From positions 1 through 64,000 of the forward strand of contig WHVD01000042.1 of the NCBI GenBank assembly GCA_015178975.1: DNA of 64,000 nt, given 5' to 3'. The stretch's first letter is position 1. Every line of letters begins with the position of its first letter. The notes beneath the pieces were generated by a model. The model had not been told where the DNA came from. It saw only the letters and a program-made list of their open reading frames with translations, and searched no databases. Positions 46,431 to 57,167 of this stretch are shown in pieces. Both the position numbers and the translations under genes were made by a program. The stretch comes from Hysterangium stoloniferum (taxonomy: Eukaryota; Basidiomycota; Agaricomycetes; Hysterangiales; Hysterangiaceae).

Positions 46431-47320
46431 GTGGGGTGAAATTGGATCCAGCGATGAGGGTGGAATTAGATATGGCAGTGGGGATGAAATTAGATGTGGC
46501 AGTAGGGGTGGAATTGGAGGTGGTGGTGGGGGTGGAATTGGATGCAATGGTAGGGGTTGTTACGACCGTGTCGCAACCCTATCGGTCCCGAGGTTATCAC
46601 CACTTATCAATGTTTTCAAGTCACCATTTCAGAAACCATCGGTCCCGAAGCTGACATATGTTTTCGCGAAGATCAAACTCCGTTTACACCCACATCAAAA
46701 TAACTCGTATTGTCTGGTCAAACTTTTGATATGTCCCTTTTATTATGTTGATCCATTCAATCTTATGTTTCACATATGTCTATCTATATTTGTAGTCCTT
46801 GAACTATTTCCTTTTATCATAATCCCGCTTTCGGTTATCATCGGCCTCTGAACTAATCATAAACTTCCCATTCCTAGTCAAGCTTATTGTTAATGCCATT
46901 TTCCGCCCTTCTCCCCATTAGTATTTTCTAGACGCCTGTTACTTGTATATGAACCCGCTGTAGTTGTAGTTACTAGGCAATCGGAATATCGACTCAGAAT
47001 ACCCTCATACGTCTGTAACAGTCTCATACTAAGAACCCCCCCATCCACCTTTGCGTGCGCTCGCCCACTCCCAGCCCCAACCCCTTGGCCCAACACTTGA
47101 CTTGTCCTTCAGTTCCGATCGGTATCTCGCCGAAAGGAGCTCTTTAGGATTAGTCTTCGCCCGTCTGAAATCTAAGGACACCCTACGGATATTTGCGAGG
47201 GCACAGCACATAAGCTGAAGCCAAGTCCTTCCGATCAGTCCCTGTCGGCCACCGACATTAGTCAGTTTTCAGTTCTTAACAGGGGTGGAGTTAGATACAG
47301 CTGTGGGATTATATGGGTCT
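46430..47320. repeat. ~24-bp minisatellite interrupted by LTR C
   Basis: About six units of GGGGTGGAATTGGATGYAG type before 46558, and one or two more after 47281. LTR C inserted in one of the GGGGT motifs. Confidence 0.7.
46558..47281 (+). mobile_element. solo LTR C
   Basis: TGTTACGACCGTG to TTCAGTTCTTAACA, 724 bases, with target duplication GGGGT at 46553-46557 and 47282-47286. Contains the CACATAAGCTGAAGCC block shared with LTR B. Confidence 0.9.
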
Positions 47321-47412
47321 GGTAGGGTGTCATCTAGGGACCAAATCTCTTTCACATAGGGTAGGATTCATCTAGGGACCAAATCCCTTTCACATAGGGT
47401 AGGGCATCTAGG
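47320..47412. repeat. ~40-bp tandem duplication
   Basis: CATCTAGGGACCAAATC and CTTTCACATAGGGTAGG occur twice in tandem, followed by a third partial unit leading into the 63-bp array. Confidence 0.75.
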
Positions 47413-47533
47413 GACCAGGATGAACAGCTGTGTGCATGCAACTTTTACTCTAGTGCTGAAGTTGTGTGTATGCAGCTATTCATCCAGGATGAACAGCTGT
47501 GCACATGCAACTTTTACTTTGGTGCTGAAGCTG

Positions 47534-48951
47534 TGTTATGACTGGAATTCCCACTGGACTCTGGGCACTAACTTATATGCACCCACACCCTATATGCACC
47601 AATTGTCAGTTTACCAGAAAACCCAGCAGACTCCATATATCAGACCTGTCCATGTTTTGACTCTGTTACTTCATGTATCAGTCACCAGAATACCTGCCAG
47701 ACTTCCCTGTCTATCTCTGACCCTGTCCCACACATCAGTCACTGGACCCCACTCAGAAATCCATCAGCCCTCTAACTGAGCCCCATTCCCATTATAGTCA
47801 AATGACCTGTCAGATTTGGACTCCACTCCCACCCCATTCCTGTTATGGTTTTATGACCTGTCACAATTGGATTCCATCCTGTTCCTAACACCAAGTTTGG
47901 TGTTTATTTATCTCATTTTATGTTTGTTAGTTTAGTTTTCATTTTTACTGGATTTGGTATGTTATTCATTCCACAGTCTATATAGTCTGGCAGATGTTGT
48001 ATATACAATCCAGTCAGAAAATCAGCTTAGATTCTCTCCCCAGTAATCTTAGTATATTTTCCGCTCTAAATTCCTCTTTGGAGGATAGTCAAAATTTATT
48101 GAATATACAAAATTTTATGAAAAACTCCTCATATTTTTAAGTGAGACTACTTCCTCTGGCTATGACTACATGTTTCAGGGGTTTATATTTCATTACCCCA
48201 AAATTTGATCTTTAAGACTTGTATGCTCTTTTAAAATATGCAGAAATGTCATGGTTATACAAGATTATCCAGGTTGTTACCTAATCTTTGGGATAAAATG
48301 TATTCTCTAGTATCTCCATGACTTTTAAAATGTCCACAAACATTATAGTTAACCAAAATTATGTGGGTTTTGACTCAATTTTTGGGATGAGATGCATTCT
48401 CTTATATATTATGCAAACTTTCAAATGTAGTTCATATAATTTACATTTATTTGGTTAAGAAAGTTAACCAGAAATATCTGTCCAACCAATCCTTGTTCTG
48501 GAATTTATCCCCAAAAGGATAATCTATATATGTTTGTTTGACTAACTTTTGTCAGATACAAGATAAATATTAATATTTCCTTATTCTACAGAATGTCATC
48601 TGATAGACTGAATTTGCTTAAATATTAATTTTACAACAAACAATATAAATATATACACTTTAGTGGATAAATAACTTTTAAAATTTTGGGTTATCCTCCT
48701 TTGAAACACATCACTCTTACTTGTCAGAGCCCATGGGCTCTGACCCATCTATCACTCGACCTCTGACTTATCTATCTCGACTCCCCGACCTCTCGACCCA
48801 CGAACCCTGCCTGGACTCCCTGGGATTCCCATCTGCCCATTTGAAATTGGACAAGATGATCTCGTGAGGGTGCAGCCTATAAGCTGAAGCCAAGTCCTAC
48901 TGGCTTTCCTGTGGGTTTCTCCGGAAACCCTCCGTGTATGCATCCTTAACA
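47534..48951 (+). mobile_element. solo LTR D, with nested MITE
   Basis: TGTTATGACTGG to GCATCCTTAACA, target duplication AGCTG (47529-47533 and 48952-48956). Net length without the 620-base MITE is about 795 bases. Same family as LTR A. Confidence 0.88.
48080..48699. mobile_element. AT-rich MITE, copy 2
   Basis: 620 bases with short terminal inverted repeats GGAGGATA / TATCCTCC and a 3-base TTT duplication (48077-48079, 48700-48702). It interrupts LTR D. The 3-base target is PIF/Harbinger-like, but the class is not certain. Confidence 0.78.
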
Positions 48952-49190
48952 AGCTGCGTGTATGCAGCTGTTCATCCAGGATGAACAACTGTGTGTACAC
49001 AACTTTTACTTTAGTGCCGAAGTTGCAAGTATGCAGCTGTTCATCCAGGATGAACAACTGTGTGCACGCAAGTTTTACTTTAGCACTGAAGCTGCAGGTA
49101 TGCAGCTGTTCATCCAGGATGAACAGCCATATGCATGCAGCCTTTACTCTAGTGCCAAAGCTGTGGGTATGCAGCTGTTCTTTTTGTCTA

Positions 49191-49899
49191 TGAGTAATGA
49201 ACAATGAAATGGGCATATTGGAGAGTTTGCTCAACACCAACTTCCAGAAGACAACATGCATGGATGGGATCTTGGCCAGCTTCTCTTATTGTTCAGCCAG
49301 GACATTGTAAACATCATGCAGCTTTTAAGTAGCTTAAGTATGATCTGTGAGAAGTTATAGGTATGGATGAAGTTCGGTATGGAAAAATGTATGTTAGAAG
49401 TAGTGGTAGGACGTAATATATTTGGGATACCTGAAGAACTGTGGGCAGGGACATGTATTTTAAAACCTGGAATGGTGTATCGCAGATAGTACAAAAATAG
49501 CAAACTAGTAAAAAGAAAAGTACAAATCATCTTAAACGTGTTTAGTTAAATTCCCGGATTACATTTTAACGAAATGTACACATCAGTTATGAAATGGGAA
49601 ACATTCCAAATTTTACTAGCGCTGAGAGGAATAATGAATTCAGTCATCCATCAATTCGATATTAAATTGACATACTTATATTGGGACAATGAAAGAAAGA
49701 ATTTGGGTTCAAAGATACGAACAAGATGGCCGAGGTCGAGAAATACATATATATATGCTTGGGTGTCAAGGCAGGGCTCGAGTCTGTTGTCATGGTCACA
49801 GCCTCAGAACCGATGCTCACTGAGGCGGTGACCATGGTCATGCAGTATAATAACTTCAAGTCTTGTCAGGCATTGTGACAGATTTTGGAATGGCCTGGA
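49191..49899. other. intergenic, nothing recognised
   Basis: Short frames only. No transposon ends seen. Confidence 0.35.
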
Positions 49900-51190
49900 A
49901 TGAGTAAGGGAGATTAGGGGGAGGTCATTACCTGCAACATTACCATTGATACACTAGATCATCTCATTTCAAACTAAGCAGCTGGAGTCGGAGTCATTAA
50001 TTGTCCCAGTGACCTCCTACTTCGAAGCTCTCTTTGTGCAGGAGATGTACAACAAGTGGATCAAGGATCATGTCCCTTCAATGCTGACACCATGAGACAC
50101 AGCAAATCTTTTGCTGAGATGTTCAAAGATTCACACATCTACATTACATATTTTTATGATTCCAATGGGCTGTCCATCGAATTCCTCTTGAGGCTTGCTG
50201 CTTGAGGGGCCTGAGTTCTTTGCACTGATAATCATTTTGTCATTGATGCGGTGCTTCCAATTCTCTACAAAGATCTGAATTCGGGAGAGGAGTTTGTATC
50301 AGTCAGCATGAAGCAGTCAAAGAACAATTTTCATTATTCTGACAAACCGATAGATTTCTTCTTTGATAAGATGAGCCTATTTGATCTACGGATTTTCAAC
50401 AAATCATTTGATCCTCCACCTGTGATTTGAATGGTGTATGCCCTGGCATCTTCTAAGTCCAAAGTTACCACCATGGTGCAGGCTGCATTAACACAACTGT
50501 CCAGGGAAAAAAAAAAGAACTATGCATTCCAGAAGGATCCCTACACTTCTTTTCATATCTGGTGTGTGCAGGCTTTGTCCAAGAGTTTTGGGGCCATTCA
50601 ATCTGAGGACAATGAAACATACAATGAATTGCTCAAGTTATCAAAGGATGTCCTGAAAATGTTTGAGCCTGAAGAAATATCCACCAATATTCATCAGGGC
50701 ACTGGTTCCAAGTCAGTGTTAATATTGCAGAAGGAATATGTTGAAAATATAGCAAAGAAGTTTAACGACATATGGGACTTCATATGGACTTGGAATTTTG
50801 TACTTGGAATCAATGTCAGCGAAGTTCTCAGCTACACCTTTAGAACAGGTAAAAGTGGACAAGGCCATAATTGAAGAGTATGAACGACTTACAATAGGCA
50901 AGAAAAAGGCAAAAGCATGGGAGATGGCAATGGCTACTTGACAGGGGTGCAAGACAAGAAATAGTGAAAGGCCACATAGAACTGTGGAAAAGATGGAATG
51001 CTGGAACTGCAAATGGAAGGGCAACTTTGTAGCTGACTGTGGCAAAGGGAAGAAAAAGTGCAAGAAAAGAGATGATAATCGAAATGACAATATGGATGAG
51101 AATGTGAAGATTGCCATGTCAAGTATGGATTTTGCATTAATGACAATATTCACCAGACTGACCTTATTGCAGGAAAGGAGTTAATCTAAG
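49900..51190 (+). pseudogene. possible gag-like remnant of an LTR retrotransposon
   Basis: Plus-strand coding-like pieces: a central helical, charged part (about 50431-50874, HIWCVQALSKSFGAIQSEDN) and a zinc-knuckle-like stretch (MECWNCKWKGNFVADCGKGK, about 50993-51050) followed by a Lys-rich tail. The combination resembles retrotransposon gag. Broken fossil with several interruptions and no LTR pair found. Low certainty. Confidence 0.35.
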
Positions 51191-52019
51191 CATATGGAAA
51201 GTGACATTTATAATATGTGGAACTACAAGTCACCTAATCAGAGTTGATTCGTGGCCTTTAATAAAAATGGTGGGAATCTTGAGCTCAAGGTAAAAAAAGG
51301 ACACAGTGAATAGTATATATGAGAAAAAAAACAAATCATTATGTAAGTAAGAGGTCATGTGTAAGACAGGTAATAATTTCACTTTCTGGATTAATTGTTA
51401 AGATATGTAATAAGTTCCATTTTTGGGAAATAAGGTCCCTGTAGGGTCAATCTTTCCTGGCACTTCAAAGTTGGGTTTGTGAGAATAATCTCATTTCCTA
51501 TATAAGGAATAGCCATTCACAGGGTGTGTTGTATGCTGCTTATTAGTTTCATTCTTCACAATGACCATATTCCTGACATGGCCATATATATCTCAGCCAC
51601 ACTCTACATTCTTTCATGATTGCAACATAATGTCATATATATTCACTCCCACTTTGGACCCACACCATGTGTTTGTACTCAGAAGGTAAGATATTCCATA
51701 CTCACTATACTCTACCTGTCATTGCTAACTCCCATTACACTACGATTAGATGACAACATAGCCCCATCCATTTCATATTCTATCAACTAGGATAATCCCA
51801 CCACGAGAATCATCCCTACTTCTTTTGATAGTGCTTCACCTCGAAATTATGCTTCAGCAAGCTCAGGTTAGGTTGGAACCATCTTTCATTGCTTCCTAAC
51901 ACTGTCTCCTGATGATGAGTAGGTATCATTTCTACAGCAGGTTTCTCAATCATCCCAGAACCAGCCAATAACTATACATACCATTCGAACTTTCACCACC
52001 CATTTCATATTGACTTCCA
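51191..52019. other. intergenic, nothing recognised
   Basis: AT-rich and repeat-poor; no supportable exon. Confidence 0.35.
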
Positions 52020-52930
52020 CTACTGTAACATTTGGTCAACATTAGCATCTCTGGCACATTCCAAAGCCTTAACAAAATTACCTTCAGCAGTCACAGTGCC
52101 CTCTTTCTGGCAATCCTTCTTCTGCTTTTCTAATTTTCCAGAAGACTGGCTGAAAGGATTTGATTTAAATTTTGGTTGGGACAATCCCACCCCAGCCTTC
52201 TGGCTAGAGGTGGAGGGTGTAGTGATTAGACAGACTGATTTCAACATGATTGTGAGTGATGACTTGATCTTATTATTGCCAGCTTACCTTTAGTTTCAGA
52301 ATACAGATCCTTGTAAATTCCACTTGAAAATCCACTGCTTGTAAGAGGAGCGCTGCTTTCATTATAAACCAACTCTTCCAAATCTTGTTCAGCCAATTGC
52401 TCCATTGTAAAGTCCTGTAATGTGGAAACTTGACATACATCAACAAGGGTTACTCCTAATGGCACAGTCCTGGGAAAATGGGAATGCCCTCACTGAATTT
52501 GACATTAGGAATATTATTGTCAGAGAGATAGTGCTTGCATATTTTGGCACAGACATCCATCTTTGTTGATTTTGCTGGCTCCCAATCTCCTAAAGTCTGG
52601 AACTCAGGTAATTGCACTTCTGTATCTTCCTGCACATAAGAAACTGCACTTCAGTATTCATAGTAAAACTTCTAAGGGTAACACATCAGCCAGCACAGAC
52701 AACAGTTACATAAATGTAACTTAATGGCTCACCTTTGTTTGCAATTTTCCTGTTTCATTTGCACTCAGAACACTTGTAATGTTTTCTTTAGCCTGAATAA
52801 TACAGCAAGCACAGTCAGCATACCATGCTCTAGCCATTTCTACATGATCCTTGAGGATTTCATTCTCATGCTCTGTTAATGTTAGGATTCCAATTATATC
52901 TTTGTGAGGAAGTATATCAAGCAGTTTGCC
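52020..52930 (-). CDS. unrecognised multi-exon gene or gene remnant
   Basis: Minus-strand exons: LTEHENEILKDHVEMARAWY followed by ADCACCIIQAKENITSVLSA (about 52880-52740), a GTGAGC donor and ATGTGCAG acceptor near 52635, then TEVQLPEFQTLGDWEPAKST, a segment through SDNNIPNVKFSEGIPIFPG, then DFTMEQLAEQDLEELVYNES. A last exon ends ARDANVDQMLQ. I recognise no family. It may belong with the downstream exons of the 52934-55216 locus, since both share the strand and lie close together. One change of frame near 52465. Confidence 0.4.
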
Positions 52931-52933
52931 TTC

Positions 52934-55216
52934 CTAATCCTTGCTATCTGGGACATGGTGTAGAATATGGCCCACAAACATCCTGTGCATCTTTCTAACT
53001 GCCTTAATCTGTGCCTTCCTCACAGATTTGCCATGGCCGCTTCTTGAGAGGTTCTCACCCATTAGCATTCTGTAAAAGGCATTCCTTCTTATGTTGGAAC
53101 CAGTGCATAGAGGAATATAACGACTGCGTCCAGATAATTTGATCCACTGCGTAAAGAGCCGTATTAGCGCAAATATGGCGTAATTTGATAGACACCGACC
53201 TTGTCGCACATGTTGTAAAGGGCGCTATGCGGCTCCAGAGACTTCAAATCTAAATCGGCTGCAAGGATCGTTCGCCGGGCATCGGCAGGGTCAGCAGGTT
53301 CAGCCTCCAACGCTTTTTTATGCCGAATACATTTCTTCTTGTGTTTGACCCAATGTTGTAACGAGAACTCTTTGGTATTGCTACCCTTAATCCAGCGTTC
53401 ATATATTCCACATTTGACGCGACGAGATTCGACAATGGAAGCGTCAACATCTACGAGCACGCTTGTCGTCGACGTTCGAGAGCCACCATGGAAGCTCTGA
53501 AATGAAGAGATAAACATTAGTATTAGGAACTCTTCAAAGAGTGGGATTAAATCACACTAACCGCTTCTGTGGAGACTACTTCGAAATATCTTCATCGCTG
53601 CCCTCTGTTAGCACAGGGACGTCCCCTTCAAAGATGTTATTCTGTTCAAAAATTGTGGCATCCTCTTCTCTCTGGTGACGTGGTCCAAAGCTATTTTGTG
53701 TCGTGGCCTTCAGTTCAAATAGATCGGGGACAGTAGGATCCGAAGGGGCATCCGGCGGCAGCATATCCGAGATCTGCGAAATGAATGCAGGTGTAGCGTC
53801 TTGGCCTCCTGAAGCTTTGCCTTCAGGAGGCACTGGATAAGAGCCTTTCATTTTTTCTGTAGCTTCACTTTGCAAAGCGACAACTGAAGTAGATGGTGGC
53901 AGTGTAGTTCTAGGGGTGTCAGCTGGGCGATTCACTTCCGCCGCTGCCGACACCTTCATGCGAATGGCCACTTGCTGTGTCATACTCTTCGTCTGCGTTA
54001 GCAGCCTGTGCTCCATTGCTGTGAATAGCTGAGAAATCCGTGCAGAAGAGGGTTATAGGCCGAACACGCTGAATCACTTACTGCCTGCTAGATTTCTGGA
54101 GGTGACCTTTCCAAAGCCCATGACTGTAAGGCGTTCGGGAAGAAAGGTCTACTCAGTGATTGCAAAGTGTACAAAAGGCGCGAAAGGGTTCCAACTTCCT
54201 GATACAAGGTTCACGCATGAGGGCCGTATAACTAGGCTTTCTCTCAGGGGAGAGATGTTCTGGAGTAGGAAACGTGGCTACAGCTATCCCGCCAGACCCA
54301 TTAGTAAAAAGTTCCCCTTCTTTTCCGGAAATCAGTTGGGATCGGACGCGGGCTGGTGCTGTGACATGCATCTGAGTAGATTCCTCGGCAGAGCGCCCAG
54401 GGAATGACAAACGTGAAGAAGCAGGCCTAGCGCTAGATGAAAGTCCCATCATAAGTGGCGGCATGGACCCATATGTGGATCTTGTGCCATTAGAGGGTGA
54501 GACCAATTGCTGCGCTGCTAATTCTGCACATTGCTTCCGATCCGGTGACAGCAGCAATATTGGTCGGTTGCCTAAGCTCGACGCGGTTTTTGACAGTTCT
54601 TGAACCCTGCTATGTTTTTAAGGCTTTGTTGAAGATCCCTTGGAATTCAATTTGATCCTGAAAAGGTTATTCAAGTGAGTAACTAGAAAAATTTGAGCAT
54701 ATTATGTTAAATTGTTACTTTATACGCAGGACTGGTGCAGATGCGGATGAAGCCGTCCCTGTATCAGAGCTACGAAGGTGAGACGGTTCCGCGGTTTGAG
54801 ACACACGACGCGCTAAAGAGGGAGCTCTTACAAGATTTTGAAAAGCCTCCTGTGCTGGGATGGCTGCAGATTCTGAAACAAGCGCGTTGCTTTGACTAGA
54901 CGTGTTGGTTGAGTTATGATTGGCATCCGGTCTCTGTGAGGCGGATTGTACAGTTCCAATGGACGCGCGCGCTACTACACGTGTTAGACGTCAGAACAGT
55001 AAAGGAATGAAGGGGGCTAAGTGAGCCTTTACTACGGAAACAAACTTACTGAGATTTGGTGTTTTTGTGGCAACGCCAGACTGAGGCAGCGTATAGTTTA
55101 ACCTCATCTAATTTGAGCCACTTATCACAACGTCTGTAAAAAACACGGTGAGGTTCGACAATTGATATGTCAGGATCGTTGTGGAGCAATTGTCTGCGCT
55201 CTTCGACGCTTGCCAT
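52934..55216 (-). pseudogene. host gene with repeated C-x2-C-x2-W zinc-module motifs, decayed
   Basis: Starts MASVEERRQLLHNDPDIS at 55214-55216; a GTAAGT intron follows CHKNTKS (about 55050). Four related modules of the Agaricomycete type C-x2-C-x2-W-(I/V)-x-L, W-x2-H-x3-C are visible: RRCDKWLKL with VWRCHKN; FCTLCNH with LWKGHLQK; VKCGIYERWIKGSN with HWVKHKKKC; FTQWIKLSGRS with HWFQHKKEC in another frame. Between them lie Ser/Pro-rich linkers. Module 1 has Tyr at one Cys, module 2 has TGA at the conserved Trp, module 3 has Tyr at the second Cys, and module 4 has a frameshift. The gene was probably a DNA- or chromatin-binding protein, by analogy only. Confidence 0.5.
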
Positions 55217-55568
55217 GGGAGTCAGTAATGGGGTAAGTGTGAGGGGGCATAGAACGTGTAAATATTATGTAGAGAGAGGGGGAACTAGTCTACGGTATAG
55301 CAGTATAAAGTGAAGGGAGAAGGCAAGTCTCATCGATTCCACTGGAGTCAAATTCCACTGTGGATGGAGGGAGACGGAGGAAGATCCCCTTCCTGGGAAT
55401 TAAATAACTCCGACTCCCCGCGGGCGCTGGCGATTGCCGTTAGCACTTGGGGACTGAGCCATACTTGAGCGCGCTCTCTTCCAAACGCACGATCCTTACA
55501 ATCTGGACACTTCCGCCATCGCGATTTTTCATTTTTAGGCGAGTTATCAGTGTGGTCTGGTCGGTAGA
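55217..55568 (-). pseudogene. exon remnant cut by Tc1 copy 3
   Basis: A minus-strand frame (55348-55568) reads RPDHTDNSPKNEKSRWRKC then PDCKDRAFGRERAQVWLSP, with a C-x2-C pair. It is interrupted at its upstream side by the Tc1 element at 55571. Family not recognised. Confidence 0.35.
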
Positions 55569-55570
55569 TA

Positions 55571-57165
55571 CAGTGAGGGACAAAACCCTTCCAATGATTT
55601 TTAGTTGTGCAAAGATTCTTGAATAACTCAAGAACCACTGTAGATACAGACCTGAAATTTGGTGGTTGGTTAGGTCTATATGTTATTTATATGCCATTAA
55701 AATATTATGACATAAGCACTGGTATTTTCCATGCTATAAATAAAATAATAATAAAATCACATTGGAAGGGTTTTGTCCCTGGTATAAAAAGAACACAAAT
55801 CAAACAATCTAGTACTTGGTATAGCCTCCCTTGGCCTTCAAAACAGCCTCAACTCTTATAGGCATACTCTCTATCAAATTCTGACAAGTAGAGGCAGGGA
55901 TCTTCTCTCACTTTGTCTAAACCTCTCCCACAACTTATGAATACTCTTGGGTGCCACTTCATACTCTCCCAGCCTCTTTTTGAGGTAATACCAGAGGTGT
56001 TCAATTGGATAAGGTCAGCAGACTGAGGTGGTCATACCATGACCACAAATCCATTATCTTTAAACCAATTGGTGGCCTTCTTGCTCTTGTGTTTGAGATC
56101 ATTATCTTGCTGAAAGACCACATCTTCTGTGTTCTTGCCATAATACTTCATGATTGCTTGAAGTTCATCTTCCAGAATGCTAACATAAAGGTCAGCATCC
56201 ATCCTTCCATCAATTTTGGTGGAATATTCTGGTCCTTCCCACAACATACAGCTTCACAACATCAGATTTCCTCCTCCAAACTTGACTGTACCCTCAACCA
56301 CCCTATCACTAAGCCCCTCTTTTCCATACCTACTTCCTCCCGTCTGACCCCAAACAATTGATTTTTGTCTCATCTAACCAAACAAACCTCTTCCAATCAT
56401 CCACAGTCCAGTCCTTGTGTCCCAGAGCAAAGCCCATTCTTGCCTTCCTATACCTCTTAGTGAGTAAAGGCCTTTTTCTCTTCACCACAGCTCTCATTCC
56501 AGCTTTCCGGAGTGCTCTATGAAAAATCTTCACTGAAATGGACTTTCCAGTCATATTTTGAAGGATTTTGGTAACCTCAGTGGCATGTTCTGCCTTCTGA
56601 GAAGTGATTTGTTAGAGGGAATAATGAATATCTGAGGGAGAAAGCTTGCATGGATGGCCACCAGGTGCTTTGGCAAGTGATGGGCAATGGGTAAAGTGAA
56701 TTCTGGATATAGTAAATTGACCTCTGCCAGTGATTACAGAGATCTGAGAAGCAAACTTGCCCTTATTGAGCAAAATGAAAATGTAGCTAACCTGAGGAGG
56801 AGTAAGAACTTTCATGGTGTAGAATGTTGAGTTGTGGGGATTTTGTTGAACTAGAAAGTGAACAGCTATATATATATCTAATTTTGACAGGTCATATGAT
56901 TTTTATTTGCACTTCTTTGCATATAATCAATAATGTTTTGTGCTGAGCATGTGACTAGGACAAAACCCTTCCAATGTGATTTTATTATTATTTTATTTAT
57001 AGCATGGGAAATACTAATACTTATGTCATAATATTTTAAGAGCATGTAGATAACATGTAGACCTAACTAACCACCAAATTTCAGGTCTGTATCTACAGTG
57101 GTTCTTGAGTTATTCAAGAATCTTTACACAAGTAAAAATCATTGGAAGGGTTTTGTCCCTCACTG
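55571..57165 (-). mobile_element. Tc1/mariner-type transposon, copy 3
   Basis: 1595 bases between TA dinucleotides (55569-55570 and 57166-57167). The ends CAGTGAGGGACAAAACCC and complement lie in ~222-base terminal repeats (55571-55792, 56944-57165), whose inner ends carry the same ACCCTTCCAATG motif inverted. Different terminal sequence from copies 1 and 2 but the same architecture. Unlike them it has no third terminal-repeat copy. Confidence 0.9.
55800..56815 (-). pseudogene. Tc1 transposase, copy 3
   Basis: MKVLTPPQVSYIFILLNKGK at 56815, then GGHPCKLSPSDIHYSL, AVVKRKRPLLTKRYRKARMG, RFVWLDETKINCLGSDG (first Asp), VVFQQDNDLKHKSKKATNWF (second Asp) and, in another frame, IEHLWYYLKKRLGE (third acidic residue, Glu). 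All DDE landmarks remain recognisable, but in-frame stops (for example after DIHYSL, after GSDGRK and after GFVVMV) and a frameshift near the third motif disable it. Confidence 0.85.
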
Positions 57166-57167
57166 TA

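Larger units (their letters stand above)
47413..49190. repeat. 63-bp palindrome-bearing minisatellite, interrupted by LTR D
   Basis: Units at 47413-47533 and 48952-49190 each contain CAGCTGTTCATCC followed by its reverse complement GGATGAACAGCTG, so every unit can form a cruciform. The two blocks were one array before LTR D inserted. Confidence 0.8.

Noticed and set aside
42656-48699. Repeated AT-rich blocks as parts of a single LTR family
   Set aside because: They have their own GGAGGATA/TATCCTCC ends, and the second copy shows a 3-base duplication, so they are a separate MITE-like element.
43463-48951. One large foldback transposon bounded by inverted arms
   Set aside because: The two arms each have their own, different 5-base target duplication, so they are independent solo LTR insertions.
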